DNA from: Mycobacterium alsense
GTDB taxonomy: Bacteria > Actinomycetota > Actinomycetes > Mycobacteriales > Mycobacteriaceae
NCBI RefSeq assembly: GCF_002086635.1
Contig: NZ_MVHD01000008.1
Location: 62,001 to 126,000, forward strand
Direction: 5' to 3'
Length of the DNA: 64,000 nucleotides
The notes beneath the pieces were generated by a model, which worked only from the letters and a program-made list of their open reading frames with translations, had not been told where the DNA came from and ran no database searches. The position numbers and the translations under genes are program-made. Shown here in pieces: positions 57,014 through 64,000 of this stretch (its first letter is position 1; the number at the start of each line of letters is the position of its first letter).

Positions 57014-57922
57014 ATGTCGCGAACCGACCAAGACACCTGGGACTTGGCCTCCAGCGTCGGCGCCACCGCCACGATGGTCGCCGCGGCCCGCGCGCTCGCC
57101 AGCGCGGAGCCGGACGCGATCATCGACGACCCGTTCGCGGCGCCGCTGGTCCGGGCCGTCGGCCTCGACTTCTTCATCCGCCTGATCGACGGCCAGGTCG
57201 TCCCGTCGGAGTCCCAGGCCGGGGAGCGGGACCTGCGGCTGGAGACGGATTCGATGGCCGTGCGCACCCGCTTCTTCGACGACTTCTTCCTCAACGCGGC
57301 CCGCGACGGCGTCACCCAGTCGGTGATCCTGGCCGCCGGCCTCGACGCGCGCGCCTACCGGCTGACGTGGCCGCCCGGCAGCGTGGTCTACGAGATCGAC
57401 CAGCCCAAGGTCATCGAGTTCAAGACCGCCGCGATGGCCGACCTGGGCGTCACGCCGACCGCCGAGCGCCGAACGGTCGCCGTCGATCTGCGCGACGATT
57501 GGCCGGACGCGTTGCGCCGCAGCGGATTTGACCCCGCGCGACCGACGTCGTGGAGCGCCGAGGGCCTGCTGATGTACCTGCCGCCCGACGCGCAGGACCG
57601 GCTCTTCGACAACATCACCGAGCTGAGCGCGCCCCGGAGCATGCTGGCCACCGAATACCACGGCGACGATCCCAACCGGACGATGAGCGAACGCGCGCGG
57701 GAGTTCAACCAGCGGTGGGCCAACCTGGGTTGCGACATCGACCTGTCGGGGCTGTTCTTCGACGGCGAGCGCAGCAACGTCGTCGACTACCTGACCGAGC
57801 GGGGCTGGGCGGTAACCACCCGGCCGCGGCGGGACTTCTTCGCCGATTACGGCCGCACGTTCCCCACCGACGAGGAATCTCAGCTGCGCAACATCCTCAG
57901 CCTCACCGCGACACGCGGGTAG
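57014..57922 (+). CDS. SAM-dependent methyltransferase, mycobacterial Rv0731c type
   Basis: The 302-residue protein belongs to the leucine carboxyl methyltransferase-like family expanded in mycobacteria. It has TWDLASSVGATATMVAAARA, DPFAAPLVRAVG, the SAM motif VILAAGLDARAYRL, VYEIDQPKVIEFK and SWSAEGLLMYLPPDAQDRL. GGGAG is 6 nt before the ATG. The substrate is unknown for the whole group. The stop codon lies inside a tandem 11-bp repeat. Confidence 0.9.
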   Translation: MSRTDQDTWDLASSVGATATMVAAARALASAEPDAIIDDPFAAPLVRAVGLDFFIRLIDGQVVPSESQAGERDLRLETDSMAVRTRFFDDFFLNAARDGVTQSVILAAGLDARAYRLTWPPGSVVYEIDQPKVIEFKTAAMADLGVTPTAERRTVAVDLRDDWPDALRRSGFDPARPTSWSAEGLLMYLPPDAQDRLFDNITELSAPRSMLATEYHGDDPNRTMSERAREFNQRWANLGCDIDLSGLFFDGERSNVVDYLTERGWAVTTRPRRDFFADYGRTFPTDEESQLRNILSLTATRG

Positions 57923-57944
57923 GACGCGGGTAGGACGCGGGTAG
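57912..57944 (+). repeat. tandem 11-bp repeat across a stop codon
   Basis: Three head-to-tail copies of GACGCGGGTAG occur, the first with C for G. The methyltransferase TAG stop lies in the first copy. Copy-number change would not alter the protein. Confidence 0.8.
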
Positions 57945-57984
57945 GAATTGGCGGCGATCGCGGGGGCTGACGGGTCGCATGAAC

Positions 57985-58047
57985 CGGCGTCGCGTGTGTT
58001 CTGGCGGCGTCGAATGTGTACTAGGCGGCGTCGAATGTGCCTGTAGG
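57985..58047 (+). repeat. three degenerate 21-bp direct repeats
   Basis: CGGCGTCGAATGTGTACTAG-type units of 20, 21 and 22 bp lie head to tail; the last two share CGGCGTCGAATGTG. Two further copies of CCCTGCG(T/C)TCACAC follow at about 58071-58100. No gene is seen in this 231-bp gap between convergent genes. Confidence 0.7.
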
Positions 58048-58061
58048 GCGCGATTCGCGCC
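58047..58061. terminator. hairpin between the methyltransferase and GNAT genes
   Basis: GGCGCG-ATT-CGCGCC is a perfect 6-bp stem with a 3-nt loop in the gap between convergent genes. It may serve both strands. No T-tract follows. Confidence 0.4.
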
Positions 58062-58153
58062 GGATTTCCGCCCTGCGTTCACACCGAAAGCCCTGCGCTC
58101 ACACTCGACGGCTTCGGCGCAGCGGCTCGCCCGCGCACCGGGTCGCCACGCGG

Positions 58154-58819
58154 CTAAACGGGTTTGGCGGCCGGGGCGCGCACGACCAGCGGCGCCGCGG
58201 GGAAGCACCACGCCATCTCCGTCCGCGACTTGCGCAGCGCCGCGGTGCCATACCCCTTCTTGCGGTGCTCGGGGTGGATCCAAATCCGCACGTTGACCTC
58301 GCCGTGGTGCAGCTCGCCGAATACCATGCCGACCTTGTGGCCCGAGTCGACGGCCACGAACCAGGCGGCCTCCTCGTCGTTGACGCGGCTCGACGCCGCG
58401 CGGATCTCGTCGTCGAGGTTGCCGGCGGGCCCGCCGGACCCGTCGCCGGCGGCGCCCATGTCCTCGGTGCGCGCGGCGAAGATGTCGCGGTCGTCGGTGG
58501 CCGAGAAGGGTCGCAGCTCGAGGGTCTCCCCGGAGCTGGCCGGACGCTCCCCAAGGGTGAAGCTCAGCTGCTTGTTCAGGTCCTCGAGCTCCGCCTGGAT
58601 CCTCTTGCGCGAATCCTTGGTGAGCTGGTCGAACGACATGCTCATCACGGCTTCGGCGGCCAGGTGGGACGTGTCCAGCAGGCTGACGATCCCCTCGACC
58701 GCCGCGGCCCGGTCGTCGGAGTCCACCATGAGGTCGAGCACTTCATGTCGACGTTCGAGGGCCTTCAACAGCGCGTCGGCGATCTCCCGACGGGCGGCTT
58801 TGCGGTCTTGGTCTGTCAT
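58154..58819 (-). CDS. GNAT acetyltransferase with GyrA-like N-terminal segment (Rv0730-like)
   Basis: The C-terminal part (about residues 100-221) is a GNAT domain with AAWFVAVDSGHKVGMVFGEL, VRIWIHPEHRKKGYGTAALR, which includes the acetyl-CoA loop R-K-K-G-Y-G. The N-terminal 90 residues (DALLKALERRHEVLDLM, AAAVEGIVSLLDTSHLAAEA, VMSMSFDQLTKDSRKRIQAE) resemble the GyrA/ParC dimerisation region with its R-I-V-E-G-L and Q-A-I-L-D-M-x-L-x-x-L-T pattern. No catalytic gyrase residues are present. The acceptor is unknown. Confidence 0.85.
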   Translation of the reverse strand: MTDQDRKAARREIADALLKALERRHEVLDLMVDSDDRAAAVEGIVSLLDTSHLAAEAVMSMSFDQLTKDSRKRIQAELEDLNKQLSFTLGERPASSGETLELRPFSATDDRDIFAARTEDMGAAGDGSGGPAGNLDDEIRAASSRVNDEEAAWFVAVDSGHKVGMVFGELHHGEVNVRIWIHPEHRKKGYGTAALRKSRTEMAWCFPAAPLVVRAPAAKPV

Positions 58820-58828
58820 TGCACCAGC

Positions 58829-60190
58829 CTAGTTCGCCGCCGGAGGGATGGCGCCAGATCTTTGGTTGCCCAGCTCCAGAAACCGCTGGTAGCGCTCGGC
58901 GGCCGGCGCTACCCAGGCGGGGTCGGGCTCGACGACCCGCTCCGTCGACGCCCACCGGGCGGCGTCGGCGATCGACGTTTCCAGCCCGGCGGCCATGCGA
59001 CCCAGGAAGGCGGCGCCCAGCGCCGCGCCCTCGGCCACCGCGGACACCTCCACCGGACGCCCGGTGGCGTCGGCGATGGCCCGCATCCACGGCTGGACCC
59101 TGGTGCCGCCGCCGGCGGCCAAGATGCGCGCCACCGGCGCCCCGCCCAGCTCGATGATCTGGCGGACGACGAAGGCCGACGCCTCGTAGGCCGCCCGCCG
59201 CAGCGACGCGGCATCGTGGGTGAGGTCCAGCGCGTCGAGCACGGCCCGGCGATCCGGGTCGTGGAACGGCGTGCGCTCCCCGCGGATGTACGGCGACCAC
59301 ACGGGCACCCGAAGCGGGTCGACGGCCTCCGGGTCGCCGGGCCCGATGACCCGATCCACCCAGCCGAGGAAGAGCCCGCCGGCGTTGCTGGCCCCGCCGA
59401 TCTGGCTCTTGCCGGGGACGGTGTGCGGGATGGTCCACAGGCCCGGCACCTGCCGGGCCTCCGGGATCGTGGTCCACACGATCAGCGTGGTGCCGCACAG
59501 CACCAGCACGTCGCCGTCGCGGTCGGCGCCGGCCACGATCTGTTCGCACAGCGCGTCGATCGCCCCGATCCCCAGCACGGCGTCGGTGCCGGGCACCTGG
59601 CCGGCGGCCGTCCCGATCGTCTCCACCCGCGGCAGCTGCTCGGGGGTGGCGCCGCGCTCGGCGCACGCCGCCGCGTTCCAGCCGGTCCCGTCGAACAAGG
59701 GGAAGGCGGTGGCGGCGGTCGCCACGTCCAGCACCGCCTCGCCCGCCAGGGCGTGGTTGGCGACGGCGGGCGCGGGCCAGTACCCGGCCGCCCCGGGCGC
59801 CTGGGCGGCCGTCCAGCGCAGGAATTCGGCGGCCTCGCCCAGCGCCGGGAGGGGCTGGCTGTCCTCGCCCGGCACCCTGCCCCGCGCGTCGCCGTACAGC
59901 AGTCCCGGGGTCAGCGGTTTGCCCTCGGCGTCGACGGCGGTCAGCGAGGGCACCATCGCCGAGACGGCGACCGCCCGCACCTCGGGGCCGGGGGCCAGGC
60001 TCTGCAGGGCCGATACCGGGCCCCGGCGCCACGCCTCGTCGGCGTCGTGCTCCAGCCGATCGGGCGCCGGGACCCGCAGCTGGTGCGGTATGCGCACCCG
60101 CGCCGTCACCCGGCCGTCGGCGTCGGCGGCCACCGCCTTGACGGCCGTGCTGCCGATGTCGATGCCGATTGTGACGCCTTCACGTGACAC
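58829..60190 (-). CDS. xylB: FGGY-family sugar kinase (XylB-like)
   Basis: FGGY kinases phosphorylate pentoses or related sugars. The 453-residue protein has the ATP motif VTIGIDIGSTAVKAVAAD, LCGTTLIVWTTIP, SPYIRGERTPFHDPDRRAVL and ILAAGGGTRVQPWMRAIADA with the FGGY C-terminal signature region. GTG at 60190 follows TACGGT by 7 nt (possibly leaderless); GTG at 60199 is an alternative. It is divergent from the dehydrogenase-aldolase pair, which suggests one sugar or sugar-acid pathway. The exact sugar is unknown. Confidence 0.88.
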   Translation of the reverse strand: MSREGVTIGIDIGSTAVKAVAADADGRVTARVRIPHQLRVPAPDRLEHDADEAWRRGPVSALQSLAPGPEVRAVAVSAMVPSLTAVDAEGKPLTPGLLYGDARGRVPGEDSQPLPALGEAAEFLRWTAAQAPGAAGYWPAPAVANHALAGEAVLDVATAATAFPLFDGTGWNAAACAERGATPEQLPRVETIGTAAGQVPGTDAVLGIGAIDALCEQIVAGADRDGDVLVLCGTTLIVWTTIPEARQVPGLWTIPHTVPGKSQIGGASNAGGLFLGWVDRVIGPGDPEAVDPLRVPVWSPYIRGERTPFHDPDRRAVLDALDLTHDAASLRRAAYEASAFVVRQIIELGGAPVARILAAGGGTRVQPWMRAIADATGRPVEVSAVAEGAALGAAFLGRMAAGLETSIADAARWASTERVVEPDPAWVAPAAERYQRFLELGNQRSGAIPPAAN

Positions 60191-60220
60191 GGGCGTCACC
60201 GTACGCCAGCATTGTGGTTC

Positions 60221-61210
60221 GTGACGTCACGACCGCGCGCCTTGGTGACCGCGCCGCTGCGGGGGCCGGGATTCGACAAGCTCCGGCAACTGGTCGACGT
60301 GGTCTACGACCCATGGATAACTGAGCTCGAGCAGACCCCGCTGCGCATCTACAGCGCCGAGCAGCTGGCCGAGCGGATCGCGGCGGAGTCCGCGGATGTC
60401 GTTGTGGTGGAAAGCGACTCGGTGAGCGGTCCGGTGTTCGACCTGGGCCTGCGGGTGATCGCCTCGACCCGTGGCGACCCCAACAACGTCGACGTCGACG
60501 GGGCCACCGCGGCCGGCATCCCGGTGCTGAACACCCCGGCGCGCAACGCCGACGCCGTCGCCGAGATGGCGGTGGCGCTGCTGCTGGCCGCCACCCGCCA
60601 CCTGCTCGCCGCCGACGCGGATGTCCGCGGCGGCAACATCTTTCGCGACGGCGTCATCCCATATCAGCGGTTCCGGGGCTGGGAGATCGCCGGGCGCACC
60701 GCCGGGCTGGTTGGCCTCGGCGCCGTGGGCCGGGCCCTGCGGTGGCGGCTGTCCGGGTTGGGAATGCGGGTGATCGCCCACGACCCGTACCACGACGAGG
60801 CCCGCCACGGCCTCGACGACCTGCTGGCCGAGGCGGACGTGGTGTCGCTGCACGCACCGGTCACCGACGACACCGCCGGCATGATCGGCGCCCGGCAGTT
60901 CGCGGCCATGCGCGACGGGGTGGTCTTCCTCAACACCGCCCGGGCCCAGCTGCACGACACCGACGCGCTCGTCGACGCGCTGCGCGCCGGGAAGGTGGCC
61001 GCCGCCGGCCTGGACCACTTCGTGGGCGAATGGCTGCCCACCGATCACCCGCTGGTGGGCATGCCCAATGTCGTGCTGACGCCGCACATCGGCGGGGCCA
61101 CGTGGAACACTGAGGCACGACAGGCGCAGATGGTGGCCGACGACCTGGAAGCGCTGCTGTCGGGAAAGGCGCCCGCCCATATCGTGAACCCGGAGGTGCT
61201 CGGCCGATGA
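60221..61210 (+). CDS. serA2: D-2-hydroxyacid dehydrogenase (SerA2-like)
   Basis: This NAD-dependent dehydrogenase of 329 residues resembles phosphoglycerate dehydrogenase without the regulatory domain. NAD binding: TAGLVGLGAVGRALRWRLSG. The catalytic Arg is in ASTRGDPNNVDVDGA, His in LTPHIGGATWNTEA and the Glu in DHFVGEWLPTD. GTG at 60221 is preferred over TTG at 60212. It overlaps the aldolase gene by 4 bp. The position beside a sugar kinase and fucA suggests sugar-acid metabolism rather than serine synthesis. Confidence 0.88.
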   Translation: MTSRPRALVTAPLRGPGFDKLRQLVDVVYDPWITELEQTPLRIYSAEQLAERIAAESADVVVVESDSVSGPVFDLGLRVIASTRGDPNNVDVDGATAAGIPVLNTPARNADAVAEMAVALLLAATRHLLAADADVRGGNIFRDGVIPYQRFRGWEIAGRTAGLVGLGAVGRALRWRLSGLGMRVIAHDPYHDEARHGLDDLLAEADVVSLHAPVTDDTAGMIGARQFAAMRDGVVFLNTARAQLHDTDALVDALRAGKVAAAGLDHFVGEWLPTDHPLVGMPNVVLTPHIGGATWNTEARQAQMVADDLEALLSGKAPAHIVNPEVLGR

Positions 61211-61869
61211 CGTCCGTGAAATCCGTTGATAACGCCGAAACCGCGGTGCTGGACGCGGCCAAGGACATGCTGCGCCGGGGGCTGGTCGAGGGGACCGCCG
61301 GCAACATCTCGGCACGCCGCCCCGACGGCAACATCGTGATCACCCCGTCCTCGGTCGACTATCGCGACATGCAACTCGACGACCTGGTGCTGATCGACCC
61401 CGACGGCGCCGTGCTGCGGGCGGCCGACGGCCGCGCACCCTCGTCCGAGGCGAAGCTGCACCTGGCGTGCTATCAGGCGTTCGACGACATCGGCAGCGTC
61501 ATCCACTCCCATCCCGTGTGGGCGACGATGTTCGCCATTGCGCACCAGCCGATTCCGGCCTGCATCGACGAGTTCGCCGTCTACTGCGGCGGCGACGTTC
61601 GGTGCACGGACTACGCCGCGTCCGGCACCCCCGAGGTGGGCACGAACGCGGTCAAGGCGCTCGAGGGCCGGGGCGCCGCGCTGATCGCCAACCACGGGCT
61701 GGTGGCCGTGGGGCCGCGCCCCGACAAGGTGCTGCACGTCACCGCACTGGTCGAGCGCACCGCCCAAATAGTCTGGGGCGCAAAGGCTCTCGGTGGCCCG
61801 GTGCCGATTCCCGAGGACGTGAACCGCAACTTCGCCGGCGTGTACGGCTATCTGCGCTCGAATTCGTGA
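61207..61869 (+). CDS. fucA: class II (zinc) aldolase, FucA-like
   Basis: This zinc aldolase cleaves a sugar phosphate to dihydroxyacetone phosphate and an aldehyde. The 220-residue protein has GTAGNISARRPDGNIVITPS, APSSEAKLHLACYQ with the catalytic Glu, VIHSHPVWATMFA (two zinc His) and ALIANHGLVAVG (third His). The start ATG overlaps the dehydrogenase stop. Together with the kinase and dehydrogenase it forms a small sugar-catabolic set matching Rv0727c-Rv0729. Confidence 0.92.
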   Translation: MTSVKSVDNAETAVLDAAKDMLRRGLVEGTAGNISARRPDGNIVITPSSVDYRDMQLDDLVLIDPDGAVLRAADGRAPSSEAKLHLACYQAFDDIGSVIHSHPVWATMFAIAHQPIPACIDEFAVYCGGDVRCTDYAASGTPEVGTNAVKALEGRGAALIANHGLVAVGPRPDKVLHVTALVERTAQIVWGAKALGGPVPIPEDVNRNFAGVYGYLRSNS

Positions 61870-62804
61870 GGACCCAGCTGGGCCGCGCGAGCGTGACGCG
61901 GGTGGTCGAACTGCGGTTCGACCTGCCGACGCGGACCTTCCCGCACACCCCGCCCGAGGGCTGGCGCGACAACGCCGAGCTGCTGGTGCCGGACTTCTTC
62001 GATCCCGGCACCGACCAGTGGCACATCGCCATCCAGAGCTGGGTCATCGAGGTGGACGGGCTGACCGTGGTCGTGGACACCGGTGTCGGCAACGACCGCC
62101 AACGCCCGCACATGCCGCCCCTGGACCACCTGAGCACCGGGTTCCTGGCGGCGCTGCGATCGGCGGGCGTCGACCCCGCCGCGGTGGACGTGGTTGTCAA
62201 CACCCACGTCCACTCCGACCACGTCGGCTGGAACACGATGCGCGACAGCGACTCCCGCGACACCTGGGTACCGACGTTTCCCAACGCCCGATACCTGGTG
62301 CCCGCCGCCGACTACCGCCATTTCCATCCCGACGGGCCGGCCGCGCGGCGAGCGCCGCGCACCGAGGAGGAGGCCGCCCAGCAGCGCGGTGACCTGCTGG
62401 TGTTCGAGGACAGCGTCCTGCCCGTCGACGCTCAGATCGTCCAATGGTCCGACGACTACCGGATCAGCCCGTCGCTGCGGCTGCGGCCCGCCCCCGGACA
62501 CACCCCGGGCTCCTCGGTGCTGTGGCTGGACGCCGGCAGGCCGGCGGTTTTCGTCGGCGACCTCACGCACAGCCCGCTGCAGCTGCGACGCCCCGGGGAC
62601 GCCTGCGCCTTCGACGTGGACGCCGACGCCGCCGCGGCGACCCGCCGCCGGATATTCACCGAGGCCGCCGCGGCGAGGGCCGCGGTGATACCGGCGCACT
62701 ACCCCGGCCGCGGTGGCGCGACGATCCGCGCGGTCACCGATCAAGCCGATCAATTCGACATCGACGAATGGCTGGACATCGAATCCCTCGAGCCGCGGCG
62801 CTAG
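61866..62804 (+). CDS. metallo-beta-lactamase-fold hydrolase
   Basis: The 312-residue protein has the metal site NTHVHSDHVGWN (HxHxDH), PAPGHTPGSSVLW (His), FVGDLTHSPLQ (Asp) and IPAHYPG (His). The layout resembles lactonases and other quorum-quenching-type hydrolases, but the substrate is not clear. The GTG start overlaps the aldolase stop (GTGA), so it is the third gene of that operon. A lactone from sugar-acid metabolism would be a reasonable substrate. The TAG stop shares CTAG with the convergent AraC gene. Confidence 0.85.
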   Translation: MRTQLGRASVTRVVELRFDLPTRTFPHTPPEGWRDNAELLVPDFFDPGTDQWHIAIQSWVIEVDGLTVVVDTGVGNDRQRPHMPPLDHLSTGFLAALRSAGVDPAAVDVVVNTHVHSDHVGWNTMRDSDSRDTWVPTFPNARYLVPAADYRHFHPDGPAARRAPRTEEEAAQQRGDLLVFEDSVLPVDAQIVQWSDDYRISPSLRLRPAPGHTPGSSVLWLDAGRPAVFVGDLTHSPLQLRRPGDACAFDVDADAAAATRRRIFTEAAAARAAVIPAHYPGRGGATIRAVTDQADQFDIDEWLDIESLEPRR

Positions 62805-63673
62805 CTTTCCTGGCGCGCCAGCATGCGCGGACCGCGCCATTCGCGGGGAGACGCCCCATGCGCGCGGCCGAACAGCCTGCTGAAATAGCCGGGGTCGGAG
62901 ATCCCGACGCGCCTGGCCACCTCGGCGACGGGCAGGTCGGTCTCGGCCAGCAACCCGCGCGCCGCGGCCATCCGGCGCTCGACGATCCACTCGCCCACGG
63001 TCCGCCCGGTGCGGCGGCGCACCACGGTGGTCAAATGCCCCGGGGTGATGCCGAGCTCGTCGGCCACGTCGCGCAGCGACAACGGTCCGCCGTGCCGCCG
63101 GTCGATCACCTCGAATACCTCGGCCAGTAGCGGCGCGCCGCTGCGCCGCAGCTCGGCGACGACCGGTCCGGCCAGCCGCGCGAGGTCGATCAACAGCAGG
63201 GTCAGATGCGCCAGGGCCGCCTGCCGGTAACCGTCCTGCCGCTCGCCCAGTTCGGTCTCGATGGATCGGATCGCGGCGTCCCACGCCGGGCGCCGGTCCG
63301 CGGGCAGCTCCAGGCGCAGGATCCCGCCGGCGTACCCGTGCAGGAACGGGAACAGCAGCGGATGCGACCGCCAGGCCGGCCACGGCGATCGCGCGTCCTC
63401 GCCGAGCGCGGCCGGATCGAAGAACACCGCGACGCCGTCGTCGAGCCGGACCACCGGTCCCGGGTCGAGCACCTCCCCCGCCGCCGCCACGTGGACCAGC
63501 CCGGTCGCCGGCACGTACCACAGCGCCGGAAAGTCGTGGATGTGGCGGCCCCGCTCGACCACGTCGCCGGGGCGCGACCGAAACACCGACACCGGGGGCG
63601 TGTCCGGATCGGTCCGGTACGCGTAGATCGGCACGCCGGCGCGCTGCCGAACCAACCGAGCCGGGCGCGTCAT
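62801..63673 (-). CDS. AraC-family transcriptional regulator
   Basis: The 290-residue regulator has an N-terminal cupin-like sensing domain (VVERGRHIHDFPALWYVPAT) and a C-terminal double helix-turn-helix (LSLRDVADELGITPGHLTTV, VRRRTGRTVGEWIVERRMAA, VAEVARRVGISDPGYFSRLF, GRAHGASPREWR). It is divergent from the last methyltransferase gene and convergent with the MBL-fold gene, so either could be its target. Confidence 0.92.
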   Translation of the reverse strand: MTRPARLVRQRAGVPIYAYRTDPDTPPVSVFRSRPGDVVERGRHIHDFPALWYVPATGLVHVAAAGEVLDPGPVVRLDDGVAVFFDPAALGEDARSPWPAWRSHPLLFPFLHGYAGGILRLELPADRRPAWDAAIRSIETELGERQDGYRQAALAHLTLLLIDLARLAGPVVAELRRSGAPLLAEVFEVIDRRHGGPLSLRDVADELGITPGHLTTVVRRRTGRTVGEWIVERRMAAARGLLAETDLPVAEVARRVGISDPGYFSRLFGRAHGASPREWRGPRMLARQES

Positions 63674-63738
63674 ACTGCCAAAGATAGTCCCAGTTCTGCC
63701 GAGGATCGCCCAATTCTTCGGCGCCCAGGCCGTTCAGG

Positions 63739-64000
63739 ATGGGATTTGTGACCAAGAATCATCCACATGACTACCTGCCCGCCGCCGGCCACGACGCGCT
63801 CCTGCCCGGCTACGACCTGCTGTCCCGCCTGCTGGGCATGGGCGGCGTCCACGAGCGGCTGATCGCGCAGGCCGAGCTCGCCGGCTGCCGACGAATCCTG
63901 GAAATCGGCTGCGGCACCGGCAATCTCATCATTCGCGCCAAGCGTGAGCATCCCGAGGTGGAAGCGGCCGGCTGCGACCCGGACCCGCGGGCACTCGAGT
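63739..64000 (+). CDS. class I SAM-dependent methyltransferase (partial)
   Basis: Only the first 87 codons are in the window. Motif I reads ILEIGCGTGNLIIRAK and the next acidic residue is in AAGCDPDPRALE. The leading segment YLPAAGHDALLPGYDLLSRL is typical of small UbiE/Coq5-like methyltransferases. ATG at 63739 or GTG at 63748 may be the start; the GTG has AGGA 8 nt upstream. It is divergent from the AraC regulator with a 65-bp gap that must contain both promoters. Confidence 0.82.
   Translation, partial: MGFVTKNHPHDYLPAAGHDALLPGYDLLSRLLGMGGVHERLIAQAELAGCRRILEIGCGTGNLIIRAKREHPEVEAAGCDPDPRALE

Noticed and set aside
60227-61315. 362-codon minus-strand frame opposite the hydroxyacid dehydrogenase
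   Set aside because: It has no motif and is antisense to a gene with a clear Rossmann fold and catalytic residues.

Overview
The window is about 64 kb of GC-rich actinobacterial chromosome. Gene content and order identify a non-tuberculous, slow-growing Mycobacterium. It carries a complete ESX-4 type VII secretion locus, two mycobacterial cutinases, RmlB/RmlC for the arabinogalactan linker, a PE-family protein with an aspartic-protease tail, SigL/RslA, and many GTG starts with ATGA or GTGA overlaps. The species cannot be fixed from the sequence alone. No tRNA, rRNA, CRISPR array, insertion sequence, phage gene or replication origin was seen, and no stretch longer than 300 bases lacks a gene.

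Region 1 (1-18,540) matches the M. tuberculosis Rv3421c-Rv3443c block. It holds tsaB (cut by the window edge), tsaE, an alpha/beta hydrolase, alr, gadB, the NAD(P)HX repair enzyme, an S9 peptidase, a rhomboid-like membrane protein and glmS. Plus-strand genes follow: a hydrolase-fold protein without its nucleophile, an F420-type oxidoreductase, a TetR regulator and a stand-alone Clp N-domain protein behind two palindromes. Next come an ESX-like helical pair, glmM and rpsI-rplM. alr, glmS and glmM supply peptidoglycan precursors.

Region 2 (18,538-29,868) is ESX-4: esxT, esxU, a T7SS-associated membrane protein and eccC4 on the minus strand, eccD4-mycP4 on the plus strand, and eccB4 on the minus strand. 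Two secreted cutinases follow.

Region 3 (29,865-34,568) is the alpha ribosomal operon, infA-rpmJ-rpsM-rpsK-rpsD-rpoA-rplQ-truA. truA has no ordinary start codon. A PknD-like sensor kinase lies upstream and ends in a textbook T-tract terminator.

Region 4 (36,900-47,600) has tandem F420-type oxidoreductases, rmlB-rmlC, the PE aspartic protease, an FAD/NAD(P)-binding enzyme with a coupled 28-codon ORF, and the valine-catabolic mmsA-fadE9-mmsB operon.

Region 5 (47,650-57,000) is the most interesting part. secY-adk-mapA-sigL-rslA is followed by a compact minus-strand operon: a thiamine-diphosphate enzyme, an SRPBCC protein, a KAS III-like enzyme with His replaced by Asn, a HisC-like aminotransferase and a MarR regulator. 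The same ECF-type promoter, TGAACT-N16-CGTGT(C/T), precedes both sigL and this operon. This suggests a small biosynthetic pathway under SigL/RslA control.

Region 6 (57,000-64,000) holds a mycobacterial SAM methyltransferase, a repeat-rich intergenic patch, a GNAT protein with a GyrA-like front end, a FGGY sugar kinase, a D-2-hydroxyacid dehydrogenase, a class II aldolase, an MBL-fold hydrolase, an AraC regulator and a methyltransferase cut by the window edge.

In M. tuberculosis the genes of regions 1-4 (Rv3421c-Rv3465) and of regions 4-6 (Rv0753c-Rv0727c) lie in two distant blocks. Here they adjoin, with secY-adk-map on the same strand as infA-rpoA, as in the usual bacterial order.
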